Below, piece after piece: positions 8,254 through 16,101 of a stretch of DNA of 32,306 bases. Under the pieces are notes generated by a model, which was given only the letters and a program-made list of their open reading frames with translations, searched no databases and was not told the origin of the DNA. The position numbers and the translations under genes are program-made. Origin of the DNA: DAOUET01 sp034430155 (lineage in GTDB: Bacteria > Chloroflexota > Anaerolineae > Anaerolineales > UBA4823); the NCBI GenBank assembly GCA_034430155.1, contig DAOUET010000160.1, positions 1 through 32,306 of the forward strand, given 5' to 3'. The first letter of the stretch is position 1. Each line of letters opens with the position of its first letter.

Positions 8254-8806
8254 TGCACTCTCCGACCAGAGGCATTCTAAGGGCTTGATTAAACCCTTAG
8301 AGACGCGACGACTAATATTAAGGCACCTGCAGCACGATGATCTCGATAGTCTGTTCAGCCTTTACCGCGATCCAGAAGTTAGGCAATACTTCCCAGAAGG
8401 AACTTTAACTTACGAGCAAACCAGAGATTAGCTTTATTGATTTCTTAATGGACATCCAGTGCATCCCGAACTCGGCCTTTGGGCAACGATCTACAAGGAA
8501 ACCAATCGATTTATTGGACGGTGTGGGTTATTGCCCTGGACTATCGATGTCCACTTCGAGGTCGAAGTCGCCTTCTTAATCGCAAAAGAGTTCTAGGGAC
8601 AAGGCTTGGGCATTGAGGCGGCCAAGGCTGTTCTAGAATACGGCTTTGCCATATTGCGTCTCCCCCACCTTATCTGCCTGATCGACCCTGATAATATACC
8701 GTCAGTCAGGGTAGCAACCAAGATCGGCATGAACTTCGAGTACGAGGGGACGGACAACAAGGGACCGTTCCTGCTTTACTCGATGAGCTGCCCCTCATTA
8801 CAATGA
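8219..8806 (+). pseudogene. GNAT (RimJ/RimL-like) N-acetyltransferase, three in-frame stops
   Basis: One frame reads through a whole GNAT acetyltransferase: LETRRLILRHLQHDDLDSLF at the N-terminus, GLWATIYKETNRFIGRCGLL in the central sheet, the acetyl-CoA loop GQGLGIEAAKAVLEYGF, and the C-terminal SVRVATKIGMNFEYEG. The frame is interrupted by TAG at 8429-8431, TGA at 8438-8440 and TAG at 8594-8596. No frameshift is needed, so the stops arose by point mutation; the third (KEF-stop-GQGLG) sits where the family usually has Trp. GNAT enzymes move acetyl from acetyl-CoA to an amine. The first convincing homologous residue is near 8285; the listed start is the first ATG of the frame. The 3' end faces the truncated methyltransferase 30 bases away. 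Confidence 0.85.
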
Positions 8807-8836
8807 CTGGATTGATCCTTGACTTATCGAGAGTGC

Positions 8837-9214
8837 CTAATATCTCGCTACAGCCGCCTCGAAGGTATCCTCAGGAAAGGCCAGATGTTGGACGTCCATG
8901 TGGCGCAGGTCCAGGTCGATGCCCAGATCTTCTGCACGCTGCTTTGCCTTCTCCAGCATGCCTTCGCTCAAGTCAATAGCTGTCACCTGAGCGCCTTTCG
9001 GGTAGTAGGGCATGTTTTTGCCAGTGCCCACGCCCACCTCCAGGATGCGCCCGGCTGGCAGGCGCGACCACAGATCCCGGCGCCACTCCTGGAAAGTGGA
9101 GCGTTCGGTGAACCACTCCACCAGGTCAGAAACCGGAGCGATGCGGTTGTAGCGCGCTTTGGTCGCCTCGGTCTGGCGGTCTATGTCTTCCGGTTGAATA
9201 TCAGTAATCTGCAT
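8837..9214 (-). pseudogene. Class I SAM methyltransferase (UbiE/COQ5-like), C-terminally truncated
   Basis: From ATG 9214 (MQITDIQPEDID...) the 125-residue product shows a normal N-terminus, motif I ILEVGVGTGKNMPYY, the acidic strand VTAIDLSEGMLEKA and DLRHMDVQHLAFPEDTFEAAVA. It then ends abruptly in ARY-stop, where relatives continue for roughly 70-90 more residues (motifs II-III and the substrate side). The cut lies 30 bases from the end of the convergent GNAT pseudogene, so a deletion probably joined them. The frame is open further upstream to 9388, but that part overlaps the SHOCT gene and has no methyltransferase character, so I prefer 9214. A stub this short is unlikely to fold into an active enzyme. 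Confidence 0.7.
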
Positions 9215-9329
9215 TGCCCTTTCATTGGATAACAATTCCTGGCAGATGCCTGCTTCCAGTTCGGCAAACTGCTCGCCGAATTCCGGGTCTTTCCGGTTGG
9301 GATCATGCCAGATTGCCCCGATGAATTCC

Positions 9330-9527
9330 TCATTCCAGGTCCTGGTGCAGTTGTTGGTATTCTTCCTGGCTAATTTCACCGCGCGCATATCGAACTTTCA
9401 AGATCTCTAAAGGTGTCTGTTGGGTTTCGCGTGGCGCCCCTTGATTCGTAAACTGTGGTCTCCAACCCAGCGCGTAAGCGACCAGGCCAACTATCAGCAA
9501 TGGAATGATCAAACCAAATCCCATCAT
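9330..9527 (-). CDS. SHOCT-domain mini membrane protein
   Basis: 65 residues. One transmembrane helix (FGLIIPLLIVGLVAYALGW, residues 4-22), a polar linker, and the C-terminal SHOCT motif PLEILKVRYARGEISQEEYQQLHQDLE. Such single-helix SHOCT proteins are common small membrane proteins of unknown function, thought to oligomerise through SHOCT. AAGGAGGT lies 7 bases before the ATG, which fixes the start (a second ATG follows directly). It precedes the truncated methyltransferase on the same strand, 115 bases away, and may once have shared a transcript with it. Confidence 0.82.
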   Translation of the reverse strand: MMGFGLIIPLLIVGLVAYALGWRPQFTNQGAPRETQQTPLEILKVRYARGEISQEEYQQLHQDLE

Positions 9528-9665
9528 GGGTTATACCTCCTTGTCAATTTCCGTGAACGTATTTCGTTCGTAGTATGCTTATATTCTAAGACTCTTCTAT
9601 AAAGCTTCCTTGAAGCTAACTTAAAGAATGTGTAAAGAATATTCGCTGCGTCTTTCTAAATTAAT

Positions 9666-9713
9666 CCGGCGAGAAAGCTGAGGTGATGTTTTTGCCAGCA
9701 GCTTTCTCGTCGG
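9666..9713 (-). terminator. Long stem-loop after the CopB gene, probable terminator
   Basis: Arms of 15 bases, CCGGCGAGAAAGCTG (9666-9680) and CAGCTTTCTCGTCGG (9699-9713), pair at 14 of 15 positions around an 18-base loop, directly after the CopB stop codon. The distal side in the direction of transcription is AT-rich but has no clean T-run, so it could also be a transcript-stabilising hairpin. Confidence 0.55.
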
Positions 9714-9720
9714 TTAACAA

Positions 9721-11886
9721 TTAAGCCGCCAATTGGTGACCCCTCAGCAATTGAGCATTGACGGCGACGATCACGGTGCTGAGCGACATGAGCAGAGCGC
9801 CGACTGCCGGGGAGAGTAGGATGCCGACTGGCGCCAGGACTCCGGCAGCCAAAGGCAGGGCGAAGATGTTGTAGCCAGCGGCCCAGAACAGGTTCTGAAT
9901 CATCTTGCGGTGGCTGGCCCGGCTCAGATCGAAGATCTTGACCACGTCCAACGGGTTGCTCTTGACCAGGATGATCCCGGCTGATTCGATGGCGACATCA
10001 GTGCCGCTGCCAATGGCGATGCCCACATCTGCCCGTGTCAGGGCGGGAGCATCGTTGACGCCATCACCCACCATAGCGACGCGCTTGCCCTGCTTCTGCA
10101 GCTCGGCCACCTTCTGGTCTTTATACTCGGGCAGCACCTCAGCAAAGTAAGTGTCGATGCCCAATTCTTCCGCCACGGCTTTAGCGACCGCCTGGCTGTC
10201 GCCGGTCAACATGGCGACTTCTATACCCATCTGGTGCAATTTATCAATAGCCAGCTTGCTCTCCGGGCGGATCACATCTGCCAGGGCAAAAACCGCCAGT
10301 ACCTGTACCCCATTCGGGCCATCCTGTACCAGGTTGATCACACTCTGCCCTTTTCCGCTGACCTTCTGCTCGAATTGGGCCAGTTTATCGGGCAGCTTGA
10401 TTTCCAGCATCTCCAGCAAGCGCGGCCCGCCAACAAAAACTGTACGGCCATCGCTCTGAGCGCGCACACCGCGACCTTTTATGGCTTCAAAGTCTGAAAC
10501 GGAAGGCAAAGAAAGCTGGCGTTCTTCCGCCGATTTGCGGACGCCGCCCGCAATGGTATGCTCCGAATCTCCTTCGATGGCGGCTGCCAGCGCCAGGGCG
10601 TCTTCTTCGCTCCAACCATTGGCAGTCTCGATGCCGACCACGCCAAACTCACCTTCGGTCAGCGTGCCGGTTTTGTCGAAGATGACCAGGTTAATTTCAC
10701 GCGCTTTTTCCAGTGCCAGGCGTTCGCGCACCAGGATGCCGTTCTGGGCGCCCATAGCGGTGGTGATGGCCACCACGAGGGGGACCGCCAGACCCAAGGC
10801 GTGCGGGCAGGCGATCACTAACACGGTGGCGACTCGAGCAATGACGTCTACATTAAATCCAACCGCAATGATCCAGGCCACCGCCGTGATGGCGGCCACG
10901 CCCAAAGCCACGTAAAACAGCCAGCCAGCAGCTTTGTCTGCCAGGATCTGCGTATTGGATTTGCTCTGCTGGGCCTGTTCGACCAGACGCATAATGCCTG
11001 CCAGGGCACTCTCATCTCCAGTGGCAGTCACTTTCACTCGCAGGCTGCCATCCCCGTTGATCGTACCGCCAATTACTTTGTCACCGGGCAGTTTCTTGAC
11101 CGGTTTTGATTCCCCGGTGATCATGGCTTCGTTTACATCCGACTCGCCTTCTTGCACATCCCCATCGGCGGGCACACTGGCACCCGGACGTACCAACACC
11201 AGATCGCCATTCCGCAGTTTATCTATAACGACAGATTCGGTGCTGCCGTCCTGGCGGATGCGTTCGGCTGTGTCCGGCATCAATTTGGCCAGTTCGTTCA
11301 AGGCGCCCGAGGCCTGGCGCACGCTGCGCATCTCTATCCAGTGGCCCAGAAGCATAATGTCGATCAAGGTGACCAGCTCCCAGAAGAAGGTGGTGCTTGT
11401 CGGTAAGAACAGAGCAGCCAAGCTGTAAACGAAAGCCACGCTGATAGCCAGCGAGATCAGGATCATCATGCCCGGTTGGCGGTTCTGCAGCTCGGGTTTA
11501 GCCATCTGCAAGAAGGGAATACCCCCATACAGGAAGACAATCACGGCAAAAACGGGCGTGATCCATTGGCCCCCAGGGAAAGTTGGCAAGCTATAGCCCA
11601 GCCAGGCCTGGATCGTGGGGCTGAACAGCAGCACCGGGATGGAAAGGACTAGCGACACCCAGAACTTCCGGCGGAACATCTGCTCGTGGCCGGCATGGTC
11701 CACGTGGGCGCTATGATCCTGGTGACCACCATGCTCGCCATGAGCGGCATGATCCTCTTGTCCTTTTGGGTGCGAGTTGTGTTCCATATGTCCCAGACCT
11801 TCTGAATGTTCACCGTGTGTGTGTTTTGATTCCTCTTCACCCGGGTGGAACCGGTCGTGTTTCTCCTGATTGAGTGGTTTGTCCAT
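9721..11886 (-). CDS. copB: Copper-translocating P1B-type ATPase, CopB-like (CPH motif)
   Basis: 721 residues. A His-rich cytoplasmic head (1-67, 16 His, one every third residue from 46 to 67) precedes the membrane domain. Signature elements: TGES (257-260), the metal-binding CPH motif in the transmembrane core (C360-P361-H362), the phosphorylation site DKTGTLT (404-410), GDGVNDAPAL and the final-helix motif MSLSTVIVAVNAQLL. CPH plus the His-rich head points to the P1B-3 (CopB) group, which exports copper, with silver also reported for some members. The usual nucleotide-domain HP pair (SEHP) reads SEHT here (443-444). AGGAGA precedes the ATG. There is no N-terminal CxxC metal-binding domain. 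A cupredoxin gene lies upstream on the same strand, which supports copper handling. Confidence 0.92.
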   Translation of the reverse strand: MDKPLNQEKHDRFHPGEEESKHTHGEHSEGLGHMEHNSHPKGQEDHAAHGEHGGHQDHSAHVDHAGHEQMFRRKFWVSLVLSIPVLLFSPTIQAWLGYSLPTFPGGQWITPVFAVIVFLYGGIPFLQMAKPELQNRQPGMMILISLAISVAFVYSLAALFLPTSTTFFWELVTLIDIMLLGHWIEMRSVRQASGALNELAKLMPDTAERIRQDGSTESVVIDKLRNGDLVLVRPGASVPADGDVQEGESDVNEAMITGESKPVKKLPGDKVIGGTINGDGSLRVKVTATGDESALAGIMRLVEQAQQSKSNTQILADKAAGWLFYVALGVAAITAVAWIIAVGFNVDVIARVATVLVIACPHALGLAVPLVVAITTAMGAQNGILVRERLALEKAREINLVIFDKTGTLTEGEFGVVGIETANGWSEEDALALAAAIEGDSEHTIAGGVRKSAEERQLSLPSVSDFEAIKGRGVRAQSDGRTVFVGGPRLLEMLEIKLPDKLAQFEQKVSGKGQSVINLVQDGPNGVQVLAVFALADVIRPESKLAIDKLHQMGIEVAMLTGDSQAVAKAVAEELGIDTYFAEVLPEYKDQKVAELQKQGKRVAMVGDGVNDAPALTRADVGIAIGSGTDVAIESAGIILVKSNPLDVVKIFDLSRASHRKMIQNLFWAAGYNIFALPLAAGVLAPVGILLSPAVGALLMSLSTVIVAVNAQLLRGHQLAA

Positions 11887-12213
11887 CTTTTTCTCCTAAA
11901 AAGTGCAGACTACATCTATGAAAAGCAAGAATATCAGGAAACAACTGAATCTTGACATAAACACTCCGAGTTGGAAAGGGCCAAATCGCGCCATTGAAAT
12001 AGCCAATTTAGCCTATTCGAGATCATAAAGGTTTTCAGAAACAATTATAAAAGAACACCTTCCCCCGAGTCCACTTCAAAGTGCCCCCATTGCAAATAAC
12101 CAATCTTAGCTGCCTGACACTTATTTCATCCTTGCCGCAGGTAGTGTAGAAGAAAATAGTGCATCTTCCTTGAAAATTTGCGCTGTTTTTTATCTTTTAG
12201 TTGGCGATGATTC
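11887..12213. other. Upstream region of the CopB gene, no gene seen
   Basis: About 330 bases containing the CopB Shine-Dalgarno sequence (AGGAGA, minus strand, just right of the start). No open frame with family resemblance. I saw no convincing -35/-10 pair or known copper operator on the minus strand. The right end carries the 3' side of the cupredoxin gene. Confidence 0.4.
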
Positions 12214-12630
12214 TTACTTTACAGTTATTGGCAGCTTCATTCCAGCTTCATAGTGCCCGGGTATAGGGCAGGAAAATTCTAACTCGCCAGAGAGTGCGGC
12301 TTCTGTAAAGGTGTAGTCAAAAGATTGGGTGGTTCCCGGCTGCAAATCATCTTCAGAAATGTGTACCAGGGCCATCGCGTACATCGACTCCATATCCATG
12401 ATACCCTGCTCAATCGGCTTAACCAGCATAATCTCGTGAGCAACCTTTCCTTTATTGGTGACTTCAAAATGGTACGGTACACCGACTGTGAAAGTTGTCA
12501 GTGAGAATTGAAAATTGAAATCATCGGGGTTGATTGACCCGGAAGATGCTATCTTTATCGCTGTAGAAGGCCAGCGGCTTGCCATGCCGTTCAAAGTAAT
12601 GCCGAGAAGCTTCAGGAGATGCTCAACCAA
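12214..12630 (-). pseudogene. Cupredoxin (type 1 copper protein), native N-terminus lost
   Basis: The body is a normal cupredoxin: FTVGVPYHFEVTNKGKVAHEIMLV provides the first His ligand (H65), and FSCPIPGHYEAGM gives the C-x4-H-x4-M loop (C121, H126, M131), completing a type 1 copper site. Exported cupredoxins start with a signal or lipoprotein peptide. Here the first 20-25 residues are an antisense reading of a TetR fragment and contain no hydrophobic segment. The listed start at 12630 is a TTG without a clear Shine-Dalgarno sequence; the first ATG is at 12585. The protein would therefore stay in the cytoplasm if made at all. Proximity to CopB suggests an original role in copper binding. I call it a truncated gene; an unusual cytosolic cupredoxin is the alternative. 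Confidence 0.65.
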
Positions 12631-12837
12631 CGGGCGGAGGCGATGAAGATTTTCATCAATGCCCTGTCCTCCAATGGACCTTTGCGGGAGGAGCTTACCT
12701 TGAATGAGGCAGCTGAAACGGTTTGGGCAATCACCAGCGCTGAAGTCTATACCCTGATGGTAAAGGATCGCGGTTGGCCGTTGGGAAAGTACCAGAAGTG
12801 GCTTGCCATGGCTCTCACCAACCTGCTGCTCCCTTGA
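12601..12837 (+). pseudogene. TetR-family regulator, C-terminal fragment only
   Basis: The frame reads AEKLQEMLNQRAEAMKIF, LTLNEAAETVWAITSAEVYTL and KDRGWPLGKYQKWLAMALTNLLL. This is the end of a TetR ligand-binding domain (the 'AxTxWALTSPEVYxLLVxxRGWS...YExWLAxTLxxLLL' pattern). The N-terminal DNA-binding helix-turn-helix is missing: upstream the sequence becomes the interior of the divergent cupredoxin gene. It cannot bind DNA in this state. The visible ATG at 12619 directly abuts AGGAG with no spacing. The exact left boundary of homology is uncertain (about 12545-12600). Confidence 0.65.
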
Positions 12838-12928
12838 GTGGCTTGGTTATTTACCATCTACCGTGAGATAATAAGGATAAACCCGGGGTTCACCTTTCAT
12901 CTTATACAAATAGAAAATAAAGCCAAGA

Positions 12929-14218
12929 TTGGACATAGAGCCTGGTTCCCGACAGAATCCGCCCGAAAGCGGCATGAAAGAAAAATTTAGCCTGGGAACA
13001 AAACAAATGAAGATCTTTATCCCTACTATAGGTTCGCAAGGGGATGTACAGCCGTTTATTGCCCTTGCACAAGGACTAAACCAAGCCGGTCACAAAGTCA
13101 TATTAGGGTCTCATCCTGTGATGAAGAGCTTAGTGGAGTCCTATGGCATAACCTTTAAGCCCATTGGTCCCGATATCGACCTAGCTAAAGAAGTGGCTGC
13201 CATCCGCCGCCAGGCTGGTAATGCAGCTATAGGGCTGATACAAGGGATGCGATTCGGCTTCAAAATGTTAGAGTGCAGCCATGATGATATCCTGGCTCAA
13301 TGCCGGAAAGCCGATCTGGTGGTGGTCCCAGCTGCGATCGCGGCAGGCAAGAATGAAGCCGAACTCCTAGATTTGCCTTACCTGAGCGTAACATTTATGC
13401 CCTGGGCAATTCCCTGGGATGACCCCGATTGACTACTTTTCAAGCGGATCCTTTATGAGGCAATAGATGGACTGGTCCACTTGATTACTACCCAGCCGCT
13501 AAATCGTATTCGCAAAAGACAAGGGCTTCCTCCTGTTGGGAAAGAAGGCTTCTCCTCCACCCGCTTAAATCTAATCCCGGTCAGCCCAGTAGTCTATACG
13601 CCAAACCCTCTCCGGGAACCCCACCGTCGAGTTGTGGGTTATTGGTTTGCCGAAGTACCAGATAAATGGCAGCCACCAGGCGAATTACTTTCATTTCTTG
13701 AAAATGGTGACCCACCAGTATTGATAAGATTAGGAGCCATGAGCCTGGGTGATGGGGTAGCATTAGAATCTGCCTAGCTGTTTGTGGAGGCCACCCAGCA
13801 AACTGAGATGCGTGCGATCATCCAGGGTTGGGAAATGGGGATCGATCAATTGGTCCTTCCATCTAACATCTACGCCAGTGGCTGGGTGCCACATAGCTGG
13901 CTGATGCCGCATTGTAGTGGCGTGGTACACCATGGTGGTTACGGCACCACTGCTGCCAGCTTGCGAGCAGGTATTCCGGTATTGATCATCCCACATATCG
14001 CTGACCAGTTTTATTGGGGGCAGCGAGTTTACCAATTAGGGGTTGGTTTAAAGCCAATTCGTCGTGCGAAACTGGATACCAATGGATTGGTTTTTTCCCT
14101 CGACAGATTGTTGCGTGACCAAGGATTGCGCATCACAGCTTCTAAACTTGGCGAACAGATACGTGCTGAAAACGGCATTGAAAACGCAGTACGCCTGATC
14201 GAGCAGACCTTTGTCTAA
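12929..14218 (+). pseudogene. UGT-like (GT1) glycosyltransferase, two in-frame stops
   Basis: A single frame spells a whole family-1 glycosyltransferase. The N-terminal Rossmann start MKIFIPTIGSQGDVQPFIALAQGL begins at ATG 13007, which is the better start. The acceptor domain follows, then VLIRLGAMSLGDG, and the donor-binding signature HCSGVVHHGGYGTTAASLRAGIPVLIIPHIADQFYWGQRV near the C-terminus. The frame is cut by TGA at 13430-13432 and TAG at 13775-13777, without frameshift. Intact relatives transfer sugars from UDP- or dTDP-sugars onto lipids, sterols or natural products. The donor signature remains perfect, so inactivation looks recent. Readthrough is unlikely because both codons end other genes in the window. 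Confidence 0.85.
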
Positions 14219-14320
14219 CCAGTGCTGAAGGAAATAGGCCATTGAACGCCGTCTACCATTTTCAGAAGGAGCCAAAGCCTGTAATTCCAGTGGATGAACC
14301 TACCAGTCCCAGAGTAGAGG

Positions 14321-14339
14321 GTTGGCGCTTCCCGCCAAC
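14321..14339. other. Perfect stem-loop between the glycosyltransferase pseudogene and the Fpg-like gene
   Basis: GTTGGCG and CGCCAAC (7 bp) around a 5-base loop CTTCC. No T-run follows on either side, so termination is uncertain. It may act in the leader of the gene starting at 14381. Confidence 0.4.
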
Positions 14340-14380
14340 TGTATAAGTCTTACAAAACCTGACAATATCGGAGGTCGGAG

Positions 14381-15211
14381 ATGTTTGAACTGCCTGAGTT
14401 CGTGACCTTAGCCAAGCAAATGAACCAAACTCTTAAAGGAAAGATCATACGAAGAGGACAGGTGGGAAACAGCCCTCATAAATTCGTTTGGTACAACCGG
14501 AGTCACGAAGAGTTTGAAAGTCTAACCAGAGGCAAGATCGTCGGAGATGCCCAGGCCAAGGGAAAGTGGCTGTTCCTTCCACTGGAGCCTGGTTACGTGC
14601 TGTTATTGGGTGAATGTGGAGGTAAAGTGCTTTATCACACCCCCGGGTCGAAGCTGCCGGACAAGTACCATTTGTACCTAATTTTTAAAGACGGCTCTTT
14701 CCTCACCATCACCACCCAGATGTGGGGAGCCATGGAACTTTACGAGCAAGGTCAAGAGCAGGATCGAGAATACATAAAGGGCATGAGACCAACCCCCATC
14801 GAGACTGAGTTCACCTACGACTACTTCTCCAATCTGATCGAGGACCCATTAAAAGGAAAGAAGCGAAGCGTAAAGGGGCTCCTGACCCAAGACCAGCTCA
14901 TCCCCGGGTTGGGAAATGCCATCGCCCAGGATATCCTTTTTCGCTCCCGGCTCCATCCCAAGCATACTTTAAGCGATCTCAGCGAGGACCAAAAACGAGG
15001 TTTATACCAAGCCATCCTGGATACGGTCGACCAGGTCATTGCCCATGGTGGGCGCTACGACGAAACTGACCTATTCAACCAGCCGGGAAGCTATATCCGC
15101 CTGATGGACAAGAACGCGGTGGGAAAGCCTTGCCCGGAATGCGGGGGAACGGTGGAGAAGATCCAATATCTAGGCGGTGCCTGCTACTTCTGCCCGGATT
15201 GCCAGGTATGA
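14381..15211 (+). CDS. Fpg/Nei-like DNA glycosylase homologue lacking the N-terminal proline
   Basis: 276 residues with the full Fpg/Nei layout: an N-terminal beta-sandwich, the helix-two-turn-helix (LIPGLGNAIAQDILFRSRLHP, near 173-193) and a C-terminal zinc finger with C251, C254, C271 and C274. Fpg and Nei normally begin M-P-E-L-P-E, and Pro2 becomes the catalytic N-terminus after Met removal. Here the start is M-F-E-L-P-E: the proline is Phe, but Glu3 and Glu6 are kept. GGAGGT before the ATG confirms this start, so it is not an annotation artefact. Family knowledge: a subgroup of Fpg-like proteins with M-[hydrophobic]-E-L-P-E starts exists, with activity unclear to me. It may bind damaged DNA without the normal lyase chemistry or use another nucleophile. 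Confidence 0.85.
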   Translation: MFELPEFVTLAKQMNQTLKGKIIRRGQVGNSPHKFVWYNRSHEEFESLTRGKIVGDAQAKGKWLFLPLEPGYVLLLGECGGKVLYHTPGSKLPDKYHLYLIFKDGSFLTITTQMWGAMELYEQGQEQDREYIKGMRPTPIETEFTYDYFSNLIEDPLKGKKRSVKGLLTQDQLIPGLGNAIAQDILFRSRLHPKHTLSDLSEDQKRGLYQAILDTVDQVIAHGGRYDETDLFNQPGSYIRLMDKNAVGKPCPECGGTVEKIQYLGGACYFCPDCQV

Positions 15212-15371
15212 GGGCGTAACGCAGCTGATTTACCGTCACACATGAAGCTGATAGAACGGGAGAAAAAGCAGGAAAACTAGTCTCTTGGCACAGGGTTTGT
15301 TTAGAGCTCAAACCAGAACTCAAGCATCAAGACCGAGGGGCTATCGATCGGGTGCGACCGGTTGATAAGCC

Positions 15372-16007
15372 TCAGCTCATCGACACTCTTTCAATGCAGG
15401 CAGCGATGGCCGACACCTGGTTGCTGCGGGTGGAACGGATCAGGAATTGCGCCGGTCTCAGTGCTAGTATGCGCCACCCCCGCTCGGAGGGGAATAATTC
15501 CCGCAACTCGCTCTCAAGGACCTGTCGCGGTGCATTTGGAAGTGGGGAGTTGATTGCGAAACCTAGCAGATAATATCGACCGCCGTCCTTCAAAGTAGCA
15601 GCCAACTCAGCTATAAATTGCTTTCTCTCGCCTGATTCAAACAGGTGGAAGAAACCAGAATCGACCACGGCTTTAAATGGTCCTTGAAATTGGCTAGGAT
15701 GGAGTGCGTCACCGACACGGAACGCCACCAGGCGGGCAACTTCCGGCGTAGCAGCTGCTGCCTTGGCACGAGCCTGTGTGATGGCGGTTTCGGAAAGATC
15801 TACGCCAAGAACAGTCAATCCTAGTTCAGCAAGGGCCAGCGCGAGTTCACCCGTACCGCAACCAACTTCGAGCACCGGACCAGTGGGTGGGTACTCGTCA
15901 AGCAGTGCCATTAATTCCGGCTGTGGTGCACCGATATCCCAGGGTGGAGTCTGACCGTATGCAGGGTTGAAAAAGTTTTTTGATCCATGAGAATTAGAGG
16001 TGCCCAT
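15372..16007 (-). CDS. Class I SAM-dependent methyltransferase (thiopurine/TehB-like)
   Basis: From ATG 16007 (GAAGGTAA upstream) the product has 211 residues. It contains a PPWDIGAPQPEL entry motif, motif I VLEVGCGTGELALALAE, the acidic strand end VLGVDLSETAITQAR, FRVGDALHP, the motif IV region VVDSGFFHLF and GGRYYLLGF. The PPWDIG plus GCGTG arrangement is shared with thiopurine S-methyltransferase-like and TehB-like small-molecule methyltransferases. The substrate is unknown. The frame is open 18 codons further upstream, but those lack both a ribosome site and family similarity. It is followed on the left by about 160 bases without a gene. It appears intact. Confidence 0.82.
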   Translation of the reverse strand: MGTSNSHGSKNFFNPAYGQTPPWDIGAPQPELMALLDEYPPTGPVLEVGCGTGELALALAELGLTVLGVDLSETAITQARAKAAAATPEVARLVAFRVGDALHPSQFQGPFKAVVDSGFFHLFESGERKQFIAELAATLKDGGRYYLLGFAINSPLPNAPRQVLESELRELFPSERGWRILALRPAQFLIRSTRSNQVSAIAACIERVSMS

Positions 16008-16101
16008 GAAGTTACCTTCGCCTATTTTGAGACATACCCCATCGGATTGCTTTAGCTGCAATGATGGTTACCATCGCATATTGACCATTTGCTGGGGGCC
16101 A

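Noticed and set aside
9215..9388. N-terminal extension of the truncated methyltransferase up to 9388
   Set aside because: The extension overlaps the SHOCT gene in another frame and has no methyltransferase similarity; ATG 9214 starts the conserved part.
10481..10915. Plus-strand frames antisense to CopB (several of 80-160 codons)
   Set aside because: All are shadows of a well-conserved ATPase on the minus strand, with low-complexity Ser/Ala-rich translations.
1..14218. Recoding of TAG or TGA as an amino acid, suggested by whole genes interrupted only by these codons
   Set aside because: TAG ends intact genes at 5270, 25523, 28733 and 29770; TGA ends those at 5977, 6663, 8073, 23337 and 27025. 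Reading either through would extend many normal proteins. The kinase also carries frameshifts, which recoding does not explain.
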